This document shows, in pieces, positions 41,553 through 50,330 of a stretch of 64,000 nt of DNA. Where the stretch lies: assembly GCA_017513905.1 (NCBI GenBank), contig JAFWMR010000022.1, forward strand, positions 1 through 64,000. Direction: 5' to 3'. Position 1 is the stretch's first letter; every line of letters begins with the position of its first letter. The position numbers were made by a program, and so were the translations under genes. The DNA is from Candidatus Saccharimonadota bacterium. Its GTDB lineage: Bacteria > Patescibacteriota > Saccharimonadia > Saccharimonadales > Saccharimonadaceae. A model generated the notes under the pieces. It did not search any database, had not been told where the DNA came from, and saw only the letters and a list, made by a program, of their open reading frames with translations.

Positions 41553-42917
41553 TTAGTCGTCTACGTCGTCGGTATCTGGGCAAGATTGAATATTATTAGG
41601 GTCGCTTGTATCGATACAGTTACTAGTGACGTAGAAGTTTTTCTTGATGGCGTCGTCGCCATTACTCGTAGCTTGAATAGCAAATTCAGCAAACGGGAAG
41701 TTGTCTTTAAACTCTAGGCGAGCTTCGACGCGCGAATACATATCATTTGCACGACCTGTTGAATCGACGGCGATCTGGGCGTCTTTAAACTCGGCAATAG
41801 AAAGATTACCATTCTCCATACAGTCACCACGACGCTCAATGTCACGGTCTGTACACATCTGAACTGCAAAATCTGTGGTTGGATTCGCATACGGGAGGGT
41901 AAGAACGAGGAAGAAGGTATTGGAATTGCGTTCGGTAACATTTCCGCTTCCGTCTACGCCATTAACTGGTCCAGGAATCTCAATGGAAGCCACGCAGGCG
42001 AATTCATCAGAAAGACCAGTACGGCATTGAATCTTTTGAGGTTGGTTATTAGTAGTGCGGTCGTAGGAATGGTTATTTGAATCGGCGAGTATAGTAAGAC
42101 CAGTAGAATAGTGACCAATATGAGTAATAGCGGTTTCGTCTGTAGGAACAAGGACGACAGTACCACGATCGGTAGTTTTACTGGCAGCATCATAGTTGTT
42201 AAAATCGTCTAGGTGAAATTGACTGGCGGTCTGAATAACTTGTGCGGTTATGGTAGGAGGTGTAGGAATACCGTTAGTGGTCGGTTTGAAATTGCTTTTA
42301 TTTGAATAATTAAGCGCGGAGAAAAGTCCATTATCTTCGGTGTACCAAGAAATGCGAACACCTGTGACTGTTTCTGGATGCTCAGTCTTGAGTGGAATCA
42401 CACGAACGGTGTTGCTTCTATCCAATGTTGACCTATAATCTTCAAGGGTATTATCAATGGTGACACAAGTATAAGCCTGAACAATATTGCCACTATTGTT
42501 ATTGCCGTCTTCCTCCTGAATCAAAACTTCGCCAGTTGGATCTGAGGGGTTTCTGCGAGAGAGTGCTTCAATGATAGCGTCGCAATAGCCATAGTTCGTT
42601 TGGTTAGGTGCTAAGTTAGATGTCTGAAAACCAAATTTGACGCGGTCTTCAATGTGATCACAATCGGTGGGGCGACCTTCTGCTTCCGGAATGGATTGAC
42701 ACTCGTAGAAGCGTTTAAGAGCAGTCTTTGCATCCTCAACTCCAGCAAGGGCAGAGTCGTAAGCGGCCTGAGCGAGCTCATCGCTTGTAGTCTTAGCTGT
42801 TTCATTAATGATAATACGAATGAAACTGACTGTTATCACGCTAAAAAGTAATGTGCCTATAACGACTACATAAATTGAAGTGGCGCCTTTTTTAAGTTTA
42901 TTATTGTGTTTTAACAT
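41553..42917 (-). CDS. PilX-like type IV pilus minor component
   Basis: A 454-residue protein starting with a short basic leader (LKHNNKLKKGATSIYVVVIG) and a hydrophobic helix (about 14-38) like those of pilin-type proteins. KKGA replaces the usual GFTLIE, recalling PilX/GspK-type minor pseudopilins. The large extracellular domain is rich in Thr/Asn with several Cys. It is the last gene of an operon with two prepilins; AGGAGG lies in the 8-base gap before ATG. Probably a minor pilus or tip subunit. Confidence 0.8.
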   Translation of the reverse strand: MLKHNNKLKKGATSIYVVVIGTLLFSVITVSFIRIIINETAKTTSDELAQAAYDSALAGVEDAKTALKRFYECQSIPEAEGRPTDCDHIEDRVKFGFQTSNLAPNQTNYGYCDAIIEALSRRNPSDPTGEVLIQEEDGNNNSGNIVQAYTCVTIDNTLEDYRSTLDRSNTVRVIPLKTEHPETVTGVRISWYTEDNGLFSALNYSNKSNFKPTTNGIPTPPTITAQVIQTASQFHLDDFNNYDAASKTTDRGTVVLVPTDETAITHIGHYSTGLTILADSNNHSYDRTTNNQPQKIQCRTGLSDEFACVASIEIPGPVNGVDGSGNVTERNSNTFFLVLTLPYANPTTDFAVQMCTDRDIERRGDCMENGNLSIAEFKDAQIAVDSTGRANDMYSRVEARLEFKDNFPFAEFAIQATSNGDDAIKKNFYVTSNCIDTSDPNNIQSCPDTDDVDD

Positions 42918-42925
42918 TTTCCTCC

Positions 42926-43906
42926 TTACTTACCTGATGTTTGAAGCGTAAAGTTAAATTTGTTGATAGCGCAATAGCCGAAGTCGGAGCTAATGTAATC
43001 TGGAGTTTTGCAGAATTCGCTGCTAGACATGATATCAACGCCGCTATTGACGGTACCAAGGATAAATGAACCGGAAAAGAGCAAACGCTCGCCGGCGCCT
43101 ATGCGGGCAGGCTCAAACACTACAAGATCATACAACACAAGGTCGGCGTCGGTTTTGTGAAGAAGCTCCTCTGGCTGCGCGCCAAGCATAGAATCAATAT
43201 TAATTGTGAAACCACCTGCATCACCGCCTGGACCAACGACCGCCTGTGCCGCCGATGGATATCTAGTAGCGAGCGTAGATGCGCAAATTGATCCAGATGG
43301 GTCTTCGACCTTGATTAGACGAAAATCATGCAGCGGATCTGTTGCTTGGCTCGAATCGCCAGACACAACGGTCCCATCTTCTTTGCGATACTGATATTTA
43401 ACTTTTATCTTATGCTTATTGCGTAGATCGTGCTGATTACCACCACCTTGAAATTCATAGTGGTCTAAATTATATAAGTAGCCAGTGTTCCATAAGTAGG
43501 TATACTTGCCAGAACAAAATATACCACTAGTCGGAACCTGCTTAGCAGTAGGCGTTCCGCCGCCTGAAGTCACCTTGACCGATGCGTAATATTGCTGGTA
43601 AACGGAATAGAAACCATTGTTGGATGATTCACAATTTTGTCTTTGCGTGTCATCGTTATGATACTTTTCGGAGCAAAAAGTTGAAATTGAAGCTGGTGGA
43701 GACTGAATAACCGACGTCTGGAACTCATCGATAAGATCTCGTCCAACTTGATTGACGGCTTTAAGTGAATAACCTTTGCGATAGATTTGAATTATTTCGT
43801 TAGTGATAACGGTAATAGTAATGAGCAGAATGGAAATAAAAGCGATGGCAAGAGACAGCTCAATAAGGGTAAAACCATTCCTGTTTATTTTACGACCATA
43901 TCTCAT
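42926..43906 (-). CDS. type IV prepilin-like protein
   Basis: A 326-residue protein with a prepilin leader: RKINRNG-FTLIELSLAI, cleavage after Gly11, with the conserved Glu5 of the mature protein. The hydrophobic helix spans about 12-38. The exported domain has paired cysteines (e.g. STFCSEKYHN, FCSGKYTY, SSEFCKTPD) and is longer than a typical major pilin, suggesting a PilW/GspJ-like minor pilin. An internal extended -10 (TGCTAAAAT) ends 8 bases before its ATG, so it may also be transcribed separately. Confidence 0.9.
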   Translation of the reverse strand: MRYGRKINRNGFTLIELSLAIAFISILLITITVITNEIIQIYRKGYSLKAVNQVGRDLIDEFQTSVIQSPPASISTFCSEKYHNDDTQRQNCESSNNGFYSVYQQYYASVKVTSGGGTPTAKQVPTSGIFCSGKYTYLWNTGYLYNLDHYEFQGGGNQHDLRNKHKIKVKYQYRKEDGTVVSGDSSQATDPLHDFRLIKVEDPSGSICASTLATRYPSAAQAVVGPGGDAGGFTINIDSMLGAQPEELLHKTDADLVLYDLVVFEPARIGAGERLLFSGSFILGTVNSGVDIMSSSEFCKTPDYISSDFGYCAINKFNFTLQTSGK

Positions 43907-43944
43907 ATATTGTTATTTTAGCATAAACTTTTTGATTAATAAAG

Positions 43945-44835
43945 TTAAATGTTAGGGCGCCCCAAGCAAGAATTGTCCTGGTCCATTTCGGTCAACATTA
44001 CTCCGGAAGAGTTGCTGGCGCGGGCGTCAATTTTGAGACCGCGACGATTTGCGCCTACATTATCGTCGGACTCAATACAGACCGTTAATTCATTTTGGCC
44101 GTGGTTAGTCGAAGCGTCAACTTTTTCTTTCAAAAACTTGGTAAAATTAGTTTTTGCATTACTGAAAGTTTCATAATTATGGAATAGATATACCGCATCG
44201 TGACTGTTGCCATAGGAAAAAGTATAAGTGCGGATACTGCCAGTAGATGGAGAGCGAACGACTAGGATGGCGCCACGGAATCGGCTGCCGTTCGTAGTGC
44301 CGCTGGTGCCGTTTTTGACCTGTATAATTCCATCCCAAGATACGTGATATTCGTTCTTGCGATAAAACTTTTGACAACCAACTACGGTCGAACAGCCGCT
44401 CGTATCAACAATGCCAGCTTCTACGCCGCCTGATCCAAAACCATTATATAGCATTTGAATGGCACGTTCGCCTCTAACGGACGCGGAGCTCCTCGCAAGG
44501 CCAACAATATCATAAACATAAATGGTGTCGTCTAATGTAGAACAACTCGTATCAGCGCATTCGCCGATAGAAATAAGTTTGCCGTAAACGGCCGTCTTAG
44601 TACGACCGGCTTCTTCGGTAGATTCCTCTGGATTCTTGTCATTTGAAACATTGAGAACGTCAGTATACACACCGCGAATAAACTCAGCAAAATCATTAAC
44701 GGTGTCATTGTAACGTTGACGAGAAATAGAAATGTTGGCGCCAACGATAATACCGACCATCAGAAAGCCGGAGAGGGCTAGGAATAAGGCTATTTCGATT
44801 ATAGTAAATCCTGTTTTTCTGAAATGATGTTTCAT
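43945..44835 (-). CDS. type IV prepilin-like protein
   Basis: A 296-residue protein with the prepilin motif KTG-FTIIEIALFLAL, cleavage expected after Gly9 and Glu at mature position 5. The exported domain has a Cys pair in CADTSCSTLDD and another in SGCSTVVGCQKF. It resembles GspH/FimT or PilV-type minor pilins. Its ATG overlaps the upstream TAA by one base, so translation is coupled to 44835-45305. Confidence 0.9.
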   Translation of the reverse strand: MKHHFRKTGFTIIEIALFLALSGFLMVGIIVGANISISRQRYNDTVNDFAEFIRGVYTDVLNVSNDKNPEESTEEAGRTKTAVYGKLISIGECADTSCSTLDDTIYVYDIVGLARSSASVRGERAIQMLYNGFGSGGVEAGIVDTSGCSTVVGCQKFYRKNEYHVSWDGIIQVKNGTSGTTNGSRFRGAILVVRSPSTGSIRTYTFSYGNSHDAVYLFHNYETFSNAKTNFTKFLKEKVDASTNHGQNELTVCIESDDNVGANRRGLKIDARASNSSGVMLTEMDQDNSCLGRPNI

Positions 44836-45305
44836 TATTCTTCTCCTTTACGAATTGATTTTAGCGTGTCGTCTGCGATGGCAGAATATTTCATAAATAA
44901 ATCTGGTTTGTTTAGATGTTCTTCGGAATAAAGCGCAGTAAGAATTGAGTAGTAGCGATATCTTTGTGCGAGAGTCATATATTCTGGCAAAGTGTAATTT
45001 TTGATGTAATATTCGACACCAACATAATCTTTGACTTCCAAACGTTCTTCGGCCATAGTCATAGCGTTATTAAAGTCTTGTGCATCGTATTTCGAAAGAG
45101 TATCTTCGCTCGTATCTTGGTCTTGTGTAGGTTGATTGGGCTCAGAGCCATTGTGAAGAAGAACAAAGATCAGTGCACCGACAAGACATAAGAAGGCCGC
45201 TGTAGCAACAATAACAATGGCTGTAGTCTTAGATTTTTTGGGCGGTGGCGTTGATTCAACAAAATCTTCGGCGCTAGTCTCAGGCAAGATGAGATCGTCG
45301 TCCAT
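44835..45305 (-). CDS. bitopic protein of the pilin operon (paralogue C)
   Basis: A 156-residue protein: acidic cytoplasmic N-terminus, Lys-rich stop (PPPKKSKT), transmembrane helix (about 27-49), a disordered linker, and a helical extracellular domain (about 70-156). The YMTLAQRYRYYSILTALYSEE stretch (interrupted by variable residues) resembles a TPR-like helix pair, similar to those of the two upstream genes. The family is not recognised. It could replace PilN/PilO/PilP alignment proteins, but this is inference from position and topology. Confidence 0.75.
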   Translation of the reverse strand: MDDDLILPETSAEDFVESTPPPKKSKTTAIVIVATAAFLCLVGALIFVLLHNGSEPNQPTQDQDTSEDTLSKYDAQDFNNAMTMAEERLEVKDYVGVEYYIKNYTLPEYMTLAQRYRYYSILTALYSEEHLNKPDLFMKYSAIADDTLKSIRKGEE

Positions 45306-45877
45306 TATTCAGCTCCTGCATTGTCGCATTTTTCCAGAAGATAATTTAGACGCGACTCGGCGGTGTCACGAGAAATTGTGAAATCTTCAAAGTTATCCGC
45401 AAGGACTACTGCGGCACGATAATATTCATAACGTCCACAAGTGTCTAAATAGTCCGGGAAGATTGTCTCGAATGTTGCATTAGCATACTCCCAATCTTCG
45501 TCGTTAAGGAGCGAAAGCAGTGTATCAATTTTGTTTTGCTCACGAGCTCGTAGCTCTGGGTTGTCTGTGTCGGCCGTATATTCGCTAGTCGCGTCACGCC
45601 CTGTGGGGTTTACGAGTGGATCTTCACTGACGGTAGGGTCTTGGGCTGCAGATTGCGGCAAAAAGATTAGCAGGGCGATAACGCCTAGCAGAACAACGAC
45701 AAGAACGGCTCCAAGAATGATGGTATTGTTTTTTGACTTACCTTCATCTTTTTTCTCAACATTAACAAACGGATCTTTAGAAGAACGGGAACGCGAACTG
45801 CGGATCTCTCGGGTCTGAAAGCGGTCCTCGTTCTCGCCGAATGGATCAAGTTGATTAAACGATTTCCGCGCTGGCAT
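45305..45877 (-). CDS. bitopic protein of the pilin operon (paralogue B)
   Basis: A 190-residue protein with a long basic and Ser-rich cytoplasmic part (1-50), a transmembrane helix (about 51-73), an acidic linker, and a helical extracellular domain (about 110-190) with CGRYEYYRAAVVLADNF. Starts and stops overlap its neighbours by one base, so the three genes are translated as a unit. The shared design with paralogues A and C suggests they form a hetero-oligomer at the pilus base. Confidence 0.75.
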   Translation of the reverse strand: MPARKSFNQLDPFGENEDRFQTREIRSSRSRSSKDPFVNVEKKDEGKSKNNTIILGAVLVVVLLGVIALLIFLPQSAAQDPTVSEDPLVNPTGRDATSEYTADTDNPELRAREQNKIDTLLSLLNDEDWEYANATFETIFPDYLDTCGRYEYYRAAVVLADNFEDFTISRDTAESRLNYLLEKCDNAGAE

Positions 45878-45879
45878 AG

Positions 45880-46527
45880 TTATTCTCCCGTTGTTTCTGA
45901 TGACTTTTCTGACGAATCAGAGTTAGATCCTTCTCCTGGCGTCTCCTCGTCCCAATATATATCAAGGACGTTATTGATGAGTTCTGAATATTCCTTATAG
46001 GCAGTCTCGTTGCCAGAATGTTCATAAAGATATGCGTAGGCACTATAGAGGTTGAACAGTTGTCGGTAGCTTAGGGAATCTCGGTCAATCGCATTGAGCA
46101 TGGCTTCGCCTTCATCGTAAAGCCCGGTTACAGCGTAAAGATTAACTATTTGCAACTGAGCATCAAGTTTTTCATCGTCAGTGGCGTCTGCGCTATTAAT
46201 GGTAGCCTCATGCGCCTCGATATATTCTCGGCTAGGGTCTTTGGAATCTTCGGAAGGAGCCCAGACAATTTCAGCAGGCTCTTCTTCGGGTTGTTCTGTG
46301 GGTTTGTCCGTGGATGGTTGACGAAAGATGAAGAATAACACTGCTGCCACGCCTATAAGCAAGATAGCTCCGATGATAGCTAAAATAAGATGGTGTTTTG
46401 CGGCTTCTTCGTTTGTATTTTTTTCTTTACGAGCGGGCTTGATTGGGCCGGACTCTTTTTTGAGCGAATTAATATTCTCGGGGGTAAGCTCACTCACGGG
46501 AATCTTAGATATCTTATTATTATCCAT
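45880..46527 (-). CDS. bitopic protein, first gene of the pilin operon (paralogue A)
   Basis: A 215-residue protein: cytoplasmic N-terminus (1-45), transmembrane helix (about 46-68), Pro/Glu-rich linker, and an extracellular domain with TPR-like helices (LQIVNLYAVTGLYDEGEAML, then LFNLYSAYAYLYEHSG). The C-terminus is acidic and Ser-rich. The -10 TATACT ends 6 bases before ATG 46527, marking the leaderless start of the operon that runs to 41553. No close family by eye. Confidence 0.75.
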   Translation of the reverse strand: MDNNKISKIPVSELTPENINSLKKESGPIKPARKEKNTNEEAAKHHLILAIIGAILLIGVAAVLFFIFRQPSTDKPTEQPEEEPAEIVWAPSEDSKDPSREYIEAHEATINSADATDDEKLDAQLQIVNLYAVTGLYDEGEAMLNAIDRDSLSYRQLFNLYSAYAYLYEHSGNETAYKEYSELINNVLDIYWDEETPGEGSNSDSSEKSSETTGE

Positions 46528-46568
46528 GATCTAAGTATAAACGGTTTGGATAGTTTTGACAAGCAAAA

Positions 46569-46997
46569 TCAGGTACCAAATAGAAAGGACATCCATTGGG
46601 AAACATTGGAAGGATCTTCTGCTGGGGCATCTTCTTTTTTCGTATCGTTGTATTTTTTGCGCGCGGCTTCCGAGTTTTCTGGGAGATAAACGAGATGCTC
46701 GCCGTCCAACATTTTATTCGCCTTGGCACGCGCAGAAAGTTCTTGATATTCATCAGAACGATAATATTCGTTCTCTAATTCTATGGTCGCAACTTCCAGT
46801 TCGAGAAGCTTTTGTTCCCTTTTTCTGGCAGTAAGCTTCTGGGATAGTTCCCAGTTCTTAGCAGTAGCAGAAAGAGAACTGTAAGTCCAAAAGAAACAGA
46901 CTACTATGGCAACGAAAAAGATAATATTGTCAAATGACAGATAATCGTGTTTGATGCGAAAATAAGATCGACGGAGATGAGCCTTAATATCCTTCAT
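46569..46997 (-). CDS. FtsB/DivIC-like septum protein
   Basis: A 142-residue bitopic protein: basic cytoplasmic N-terminus, transmembrane helix (about 23-42), extracellular coiled coil (about 50-90), and the family-like end SDEYQELSARAKANKMLDGE then HLVYLP, comparable to ARExLGMVxPGE in FtsB/DivIC. These proteins activate septal wall synthesis with FtsL and FtsQ. The start is ATG 46997 because the -10 TATAAT (47010-47005) overlaps the earlier ATG 47006 and ends 7 bases before 46997. Confidence 0.82.
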   Translation of the reverse strand: MKDIKAHLRRSYFRIKHDYLSFDNIIFFVAIVVCFFWTYSSLSATAKNWELSQKLTARKREQKLLELEVATIELENEYYRSDEYQELSARAKANKMLDGEHLVYLPENSEAARKKYNDTKKEDAPAEDPSNVSQWMSFLFGT

Positions 46998-47067
46998 CGT
47001 TTTCATTATACCATAATCGTTATAGTTCTTGGGTAGAAGAGTAATAATTTAACTGGGCTTTTATTAA

Positions 47068-48048
47068 TTAACCGATACAAATAGTGGGTGCGTTTTCGTT
47101 ATTTGCGGCGACCTTGCGTTTTGCAAGATAAATAATGGAGATAATCGCTAAAATAATCAGTGAAATCGCCAAGATCAGGGTTGTCGGTGTTAATACGAGC
47201 ACAAAATGACTACCGCTTGCGGAAATGTCTAGGGCAGAGATGGAATACTCGACGCGATAGACGCCAAATTTTGGCGAATCGTCCCACCCGGCGTAAATTG
47301 TCTTGATGCTTTCTGGGAAAATGGAAGAAATTACGGTGTTTGCATATAGTTGCTTTCCGAATATTGATGATATCTTGATGTCGATTGAAGCCTGAAAGTC
47401 GATATTCCCTTCATTTTTTATACGTGTTTGCGTACTAATTGCTTGATTTAAAATAAGCGAGCCAACGTTTATTCCTTCAATATGGACAGCACGCTTAGGT
47501 TCTCCCGGCATAGTAGCATAGATTGTCATTCCAACTCTAGAGATGGTCTGGATAACATTCTTTGTATTTCCTTCTGGCGGTTCTGCTTCGACAAATAAGA
47601 CTGCATATTGCCCACCTCCTGGTACTTCTTCAGGTGTGCTAATTTTGTAATCTATGGTTTTAGCTTCTTGCGGCGGAATACTGTAAACTGCCTCGGGCTC
47701 ATAGGCGCCACTTTCTGTTTTTATTGTAATCCATCGAGCAATTTGAGTATATGTAGTTTCTGTATCGAAGTTTTGCGTCTCACCATCTTCGCTGGTAGAA
47801 AAAGGCTTAGCATAGATATGGACAGTTACCTCCTCTGAACCAGTGTTGGTTACTTTCATAGTCGAGTCGTGTGTTTCATCTGCGCTTAAAGCTAATCTTT
47901 TGGTGACCGGAGTTATCTCTAGAACGGATTTCCCTCCTGTGGGCACAACCTCTTCTATAACGTCATCTGCATGTGCCGGAGTGGCGCTAATTAAGAGAAA
48001 ACTACAGATCGTGATTACTGCAGTCATAGCCGAATGTCGATGTAGCAT
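47068..48048 (-). CDS. DUF916-like cell-surface protein with C-terminal anchor
   Basis: A 326-residue paralogue of 25339-26250: signal peptide (1-27, ending AHADD), a first Ig-like domain (LEITPVTKRLALSADETHDS, then ARWITIKTESGAYEP), a second with EVPGGGQYAVLFVEAEP, GNIDFQ and GWDDSPKFGVYRVEY, then a transmembrane helix (about 287-309) and a short basic tail. In Firmicutes such proteins hold WxL proteins at the wall. AGGAGG precedes ATG 48048. No WxL-like gene is adjacent here; candidates are at 1-540 and 26980. Confidence 0.85.
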   Translation of the reverse strand: MLHRHSAMTAVITICSFLLISATPAHADDVIEEVVPTGGKSVLEITPVTKRLALSADETHDSTMKVTNTGSEEVTVHIYAKPFSTSEDGETQNFDTETTYTQIARWITIKTESGAYEPEAVYSIPPQEAKTIDYKISTPEEVPGGGQYAVLFVEAEPPEGNTKNVIQTISRVGMTIYATMPGEPKRAVHIEGINVGSLILNQAISTQTRIKNEGNIDFQASIDIKISSIFGKQLYANTVISSIFPESIKTIYAGWDDSPKFGVYRVEYSISALDISASGSHFVLVLTPTTLILAISLIILAIISIIYLAKRKVAANNENAPTICIG

Positions 48049-48120
48049 CTTCCTCCTTTATATCTTTCATAACATTATATACTAAAACGACACGTGCGTA
48101 AATTTATGTCAGTCTAGATA

Positions 48121-48141
48121 CAAAAATAGACCCTGTGGGTC
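48121..48141 (-). terminator. rho-independent terminator of tRNA-Ile2
   Basis: Minus-strand hairpin GACCC-ACA-GGGTC followed by TATTTTTG, 16 bases 3' of the tRNA. Confidence 0.85.
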
Positions 48142-48156
48142 AATTTCTGCGTTTCG

Positions 48157-48232
48157 TGGTGGGGGCGGTTGGGTTCGAACCAACGACCAAGCGGTTATGA
48201 GCCGCCTGCTCTAACCCCTGAGCTACGCCCCC
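48157..48232 (-). tRNA. tRNA-Ile2 (anticodon CAT, lysidine type; could be annotated as Met)
   Basis: Acceptor GGGGGCG/CGCCCCC, encoded CCA at 48159-48157. The anticodon region AGCAGGCGGCTCATAAC and following CGCTTGGTCG closely match E. coli tRNA-Ile2 (ileX/ileY), the TilS substrate, rather than tRNA-Met. tilS is at 8519. A TATGATATATTATA promoter-like stretch lies upstream. Confidence 0.88.
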
Positions 48233-48281
48233 GTTAAAGCCACGGAACTGTATATAATATATCATAAAAAATCAGTTTGGC

Positions 48282-49208
48282 CTAGCTGAAAAGAATCGCA
48301 ATAATAAGTGGAAGAGTAATAATGGAGCAAATAGTTGAAATAACGACGAGTTCTGAAGATTCTTCTACGCGGCCGCCATACTTTTCGGCAAACAGTCCTA
48401 GAGATGTCGCAGTTGGAAGAGATTGAATGAGCGTACAAACAATCACAACTTCTTTAGGAAAGCCCATCAAGAGCAGAAGTCCGTAAGTGACAAAGGGCGC
48501 AAGAAATAGTTGGATGAGCGATATAACAAGAAGACGCCACGAATGCATGACTTTTTTGAGATTGGCCGTTGAAAGCATGAAACCTATACACAAGAGCGAG
48601 AGAGGAGTGGTGGCTCCGGCAACATATTTAATGCTAGAGATGAAGATTTCTGGAAGTTCTGCGTGAACGAGAAACACTATCATGCCAAGTACGACAGCTA
48701 TAATGTTGGGGTTGAGCAGTGTTTTGCGAATGAAATGCCTGGACTCGGCGCGTTTAAATAGCCAGATGCCATAAGAAAATAAAGCAAGATTGAATGCGAT
48801 TATAAAACCACAATACGGAATAATGCCTTGTTCGCCAAAAGTTGTGCTAATAATTGGATAACCCAAAAAGGTCGCATTGTTAAATATGAAAGCAAACTGA
48901 GCTTCGGTAGCAAGTGATTTCTGCCAGAGGTTTTTATTAAAGATGATCTTGGAAATTAGAATAAGTGAAATCATAACAACAAAACCAGCAAGTAGCCCTA
49001 GAAAGAAAAGATTAAGCAACTCTTCATTAGCCGTAGCTGGAAAAGCGGAAAAAAGGGAGGCTGGCATAAAAAGTGAAAGAAGAAGGTTAACAAGGTTTTT
49101 GTTTGTCTCAGCTGATATGAGCTTGCGTCGTCCTAAGAAATAGCCTAGTAAAATTATTAGCGCAATTACGCCAAGCGATGAATAGAAATTGGAAAGATTT
49201 AGCTCCAT
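48282..49208 (-). CDS. AEC-family (auxin efflux carrier-like) permease
   Basis: A 308-residue membrane protein with ten predicted transmembrane helices in two groups of five. Family marks are GYFLGRRKLIS near the start, NNATFLGYPI in the fourth to fifth helix region, and PTATSLGLFAEKYGG in the second half. AEC proteins export or exchange organic acids such as malate. The extended -10 TGCTATAAT ends 8 bases before ATG, so the mRNA is leaderless. Confidence 0.88.
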   Translation of the reverse strand: MELNLSNFYSSLGVIALIILLGYFLGRRKLISAETNKNLVNLLLSLFMPASLFSAFPATANEELLNLFFLGLLAGFVVMISLILISKIIFNKNLWQKSLATEAQFAFIFNNATFLGYPIISTTFGEQGIIPYCGFIIAFNLALFSYGIWLFKRAESRHFIRKTLLNPNIIAVVLGMIVFLVHAELPEIFISSIKYVAGATTPLSLLCIGFMLSTANLKKVMHSWRLLVISLIQLFLAPFVTYGLLLLMGFPKEVVIVCTLIQSLPTATSLGLFAEKYGGRVEESSELVVISTICSIITLPLIIAILFS

Positions 49209-49250
49209 ACGTTTTTATTATAGCATAAGTATAATACAGAATATGGAACA

Positions 49251-49283
49251 AATAAGAAAACCGCTCTGTCTAGAACAGAGCGG
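49251..49283 (-). terminator. rho-independent terminator of the 67-aa gene
   Basis: Nine-base stem (49261-49269 with 49275-49283), then TTTTCTTATTT on the minus strand. Confidence 0.9.
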
Positions 49284-49309
49284 GTCTCCTGTACCTAAAT
49301 AACGGCGAT

Positions 49310-49513
49310 TTATTTCTTCTTGAGGGTCAAGAAGCCGTTGCGAGGATTCTCATTGACTTCGCGATCTGCTGGTAGGTCGCAAGGGGTGCCTTTGCCGCCC
49401 TTCTCGTTCTTAGTGAAGAAGTAGATAGTCTGAGGTTTACCGCCACGGAGCGTAACTTCGGATTTGTGAAGATAGTACTTTACGCCTTTGCTGTTAGTAT
49501 GTTCATAAGCCAT
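49310..49513 (-). CDS. small hypothetical protein (67 aa)
   Basis: A basic, soluble, single-domain protein: NSKGVKYYLHKSEVTLRGG, TIYFFTKNEKGG, then PADREVNENPRNGFLTLKKK. The alternating pattern suggests a small beta-sheet. It has AAGGAGG before ATG and its own terminator, which argue for a real and possibly strongly expressed gene. I do not know the family; similar small proteins seem to occur in TM7-type genomes, but I cannot check. Confidence 0.75.
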   Translation of the reverse strand: MAYEHTNSKGVKYYLHKSEVTLRGGKPQTIYFFTKNEKGGKGTPCDLPADREVNENPRNGFLTLKKK

Positions 49514-49580
49514 TAGCTTAATCCTCCTTTAGTTATTGTATTCTTATCTTATTATTCTTCGACAGGGGTGTCAAGAGGAT

Positions 49581-50285
49581 TTATGACTTTTTCATTAAGT
49601 TTAAGGTAATTTCTAGCATCAACCAGATTAAGAAGCGTATAAAAATTACAACACCTAATAATAGGGTTGCAAGGATGGTAAATCCTGAGATAGTTGGCGC
49701 CCAAATTGGCGAGACGAACTCTCGACGGTAAAGTTCGGTTGATGGAAGCTGAACTTGGACGGTACTACTAGATATAGATTCGGCAGGATATTTGGCAAGT
49801 TCAGTTTGGTAGCATGCAATATGTTCTGGAGAGTTCCAGGCCCAACCATTAGCGATAGCGAGAGGGCGGCACACAGCCGAAGCGAGAGCATAAATATTGC
49901 CATTAGGATTGGAATCGTCAATCTCTGCTTCGGAGGCAATACGAAGAGCCTCGGAAGCGGCCGTGAGGTAACTCTGCTCGAGATAGAAGACCCCGGTGCC
50001 GAGCTCAAGCTTTTTATCACCGTTATTGTCGACAATGTTGACTACTATATTATTGAACGTAAAGTCTCTGAGCGCGTTCAAGCTTTCGGCGAGAGTAACC
50101 TCGTTGCTTTCTTTATCGGCTTCAAGGACCGAGGCGCGAAGATTGGTCATTTTGATGTGATCCAGTCGAAGGAGAGTAGCAGAAATAAAACATAGTAAAA
50201 CGAATATTAAAAATAGTTGCCAGGTCTTGATGGCTTTGAATTTCTTAAGTCGAGATTTGATAGTACGAACGCGTTTGCCACCCAT
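49581..50285 (-). CDS. two-helix membrane protein with extracellular domain
   Basis: A 234-residue protein: basic start (MGGKRVRTIKSRLKKFK), first transmembrane helix (about 22-40), extracellular region of about 150 residues with two Cys (AVCRPLAIANG and IACYQTE), and a C-terminal transmembrane helix (about 203-228). No family recognised. TGGTATAAT lies 13 bases before ATG, so there is a very short leader. It diverges from murC. Confidence 0.7.
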   Translation of the reverse strand: MGGKRVRTIKSRLKKFKAIKTWQLFLIFVLLCFISATLLRLDHIKMTNLRASVLEADKESNEVTLAESLNALRDFTFNNIVVNIVDNNGDKKLELGTGVFYLEQSYLTAASEALRIASEAEIDDSNPNGNIYALASAVCRPLAIANGWAWNSPEHIACYQTELAKYPAESISSSTVQVQLPSTELYRREFVSPIWAPTISGFTILATLLLGVVIFIRFLIWLMLEITLNLMKKS

Positions 50286-50330
50286 AGTAGTTATCGTTAT
50301 TATACCACATAGACGTGATATAATAAAGGA

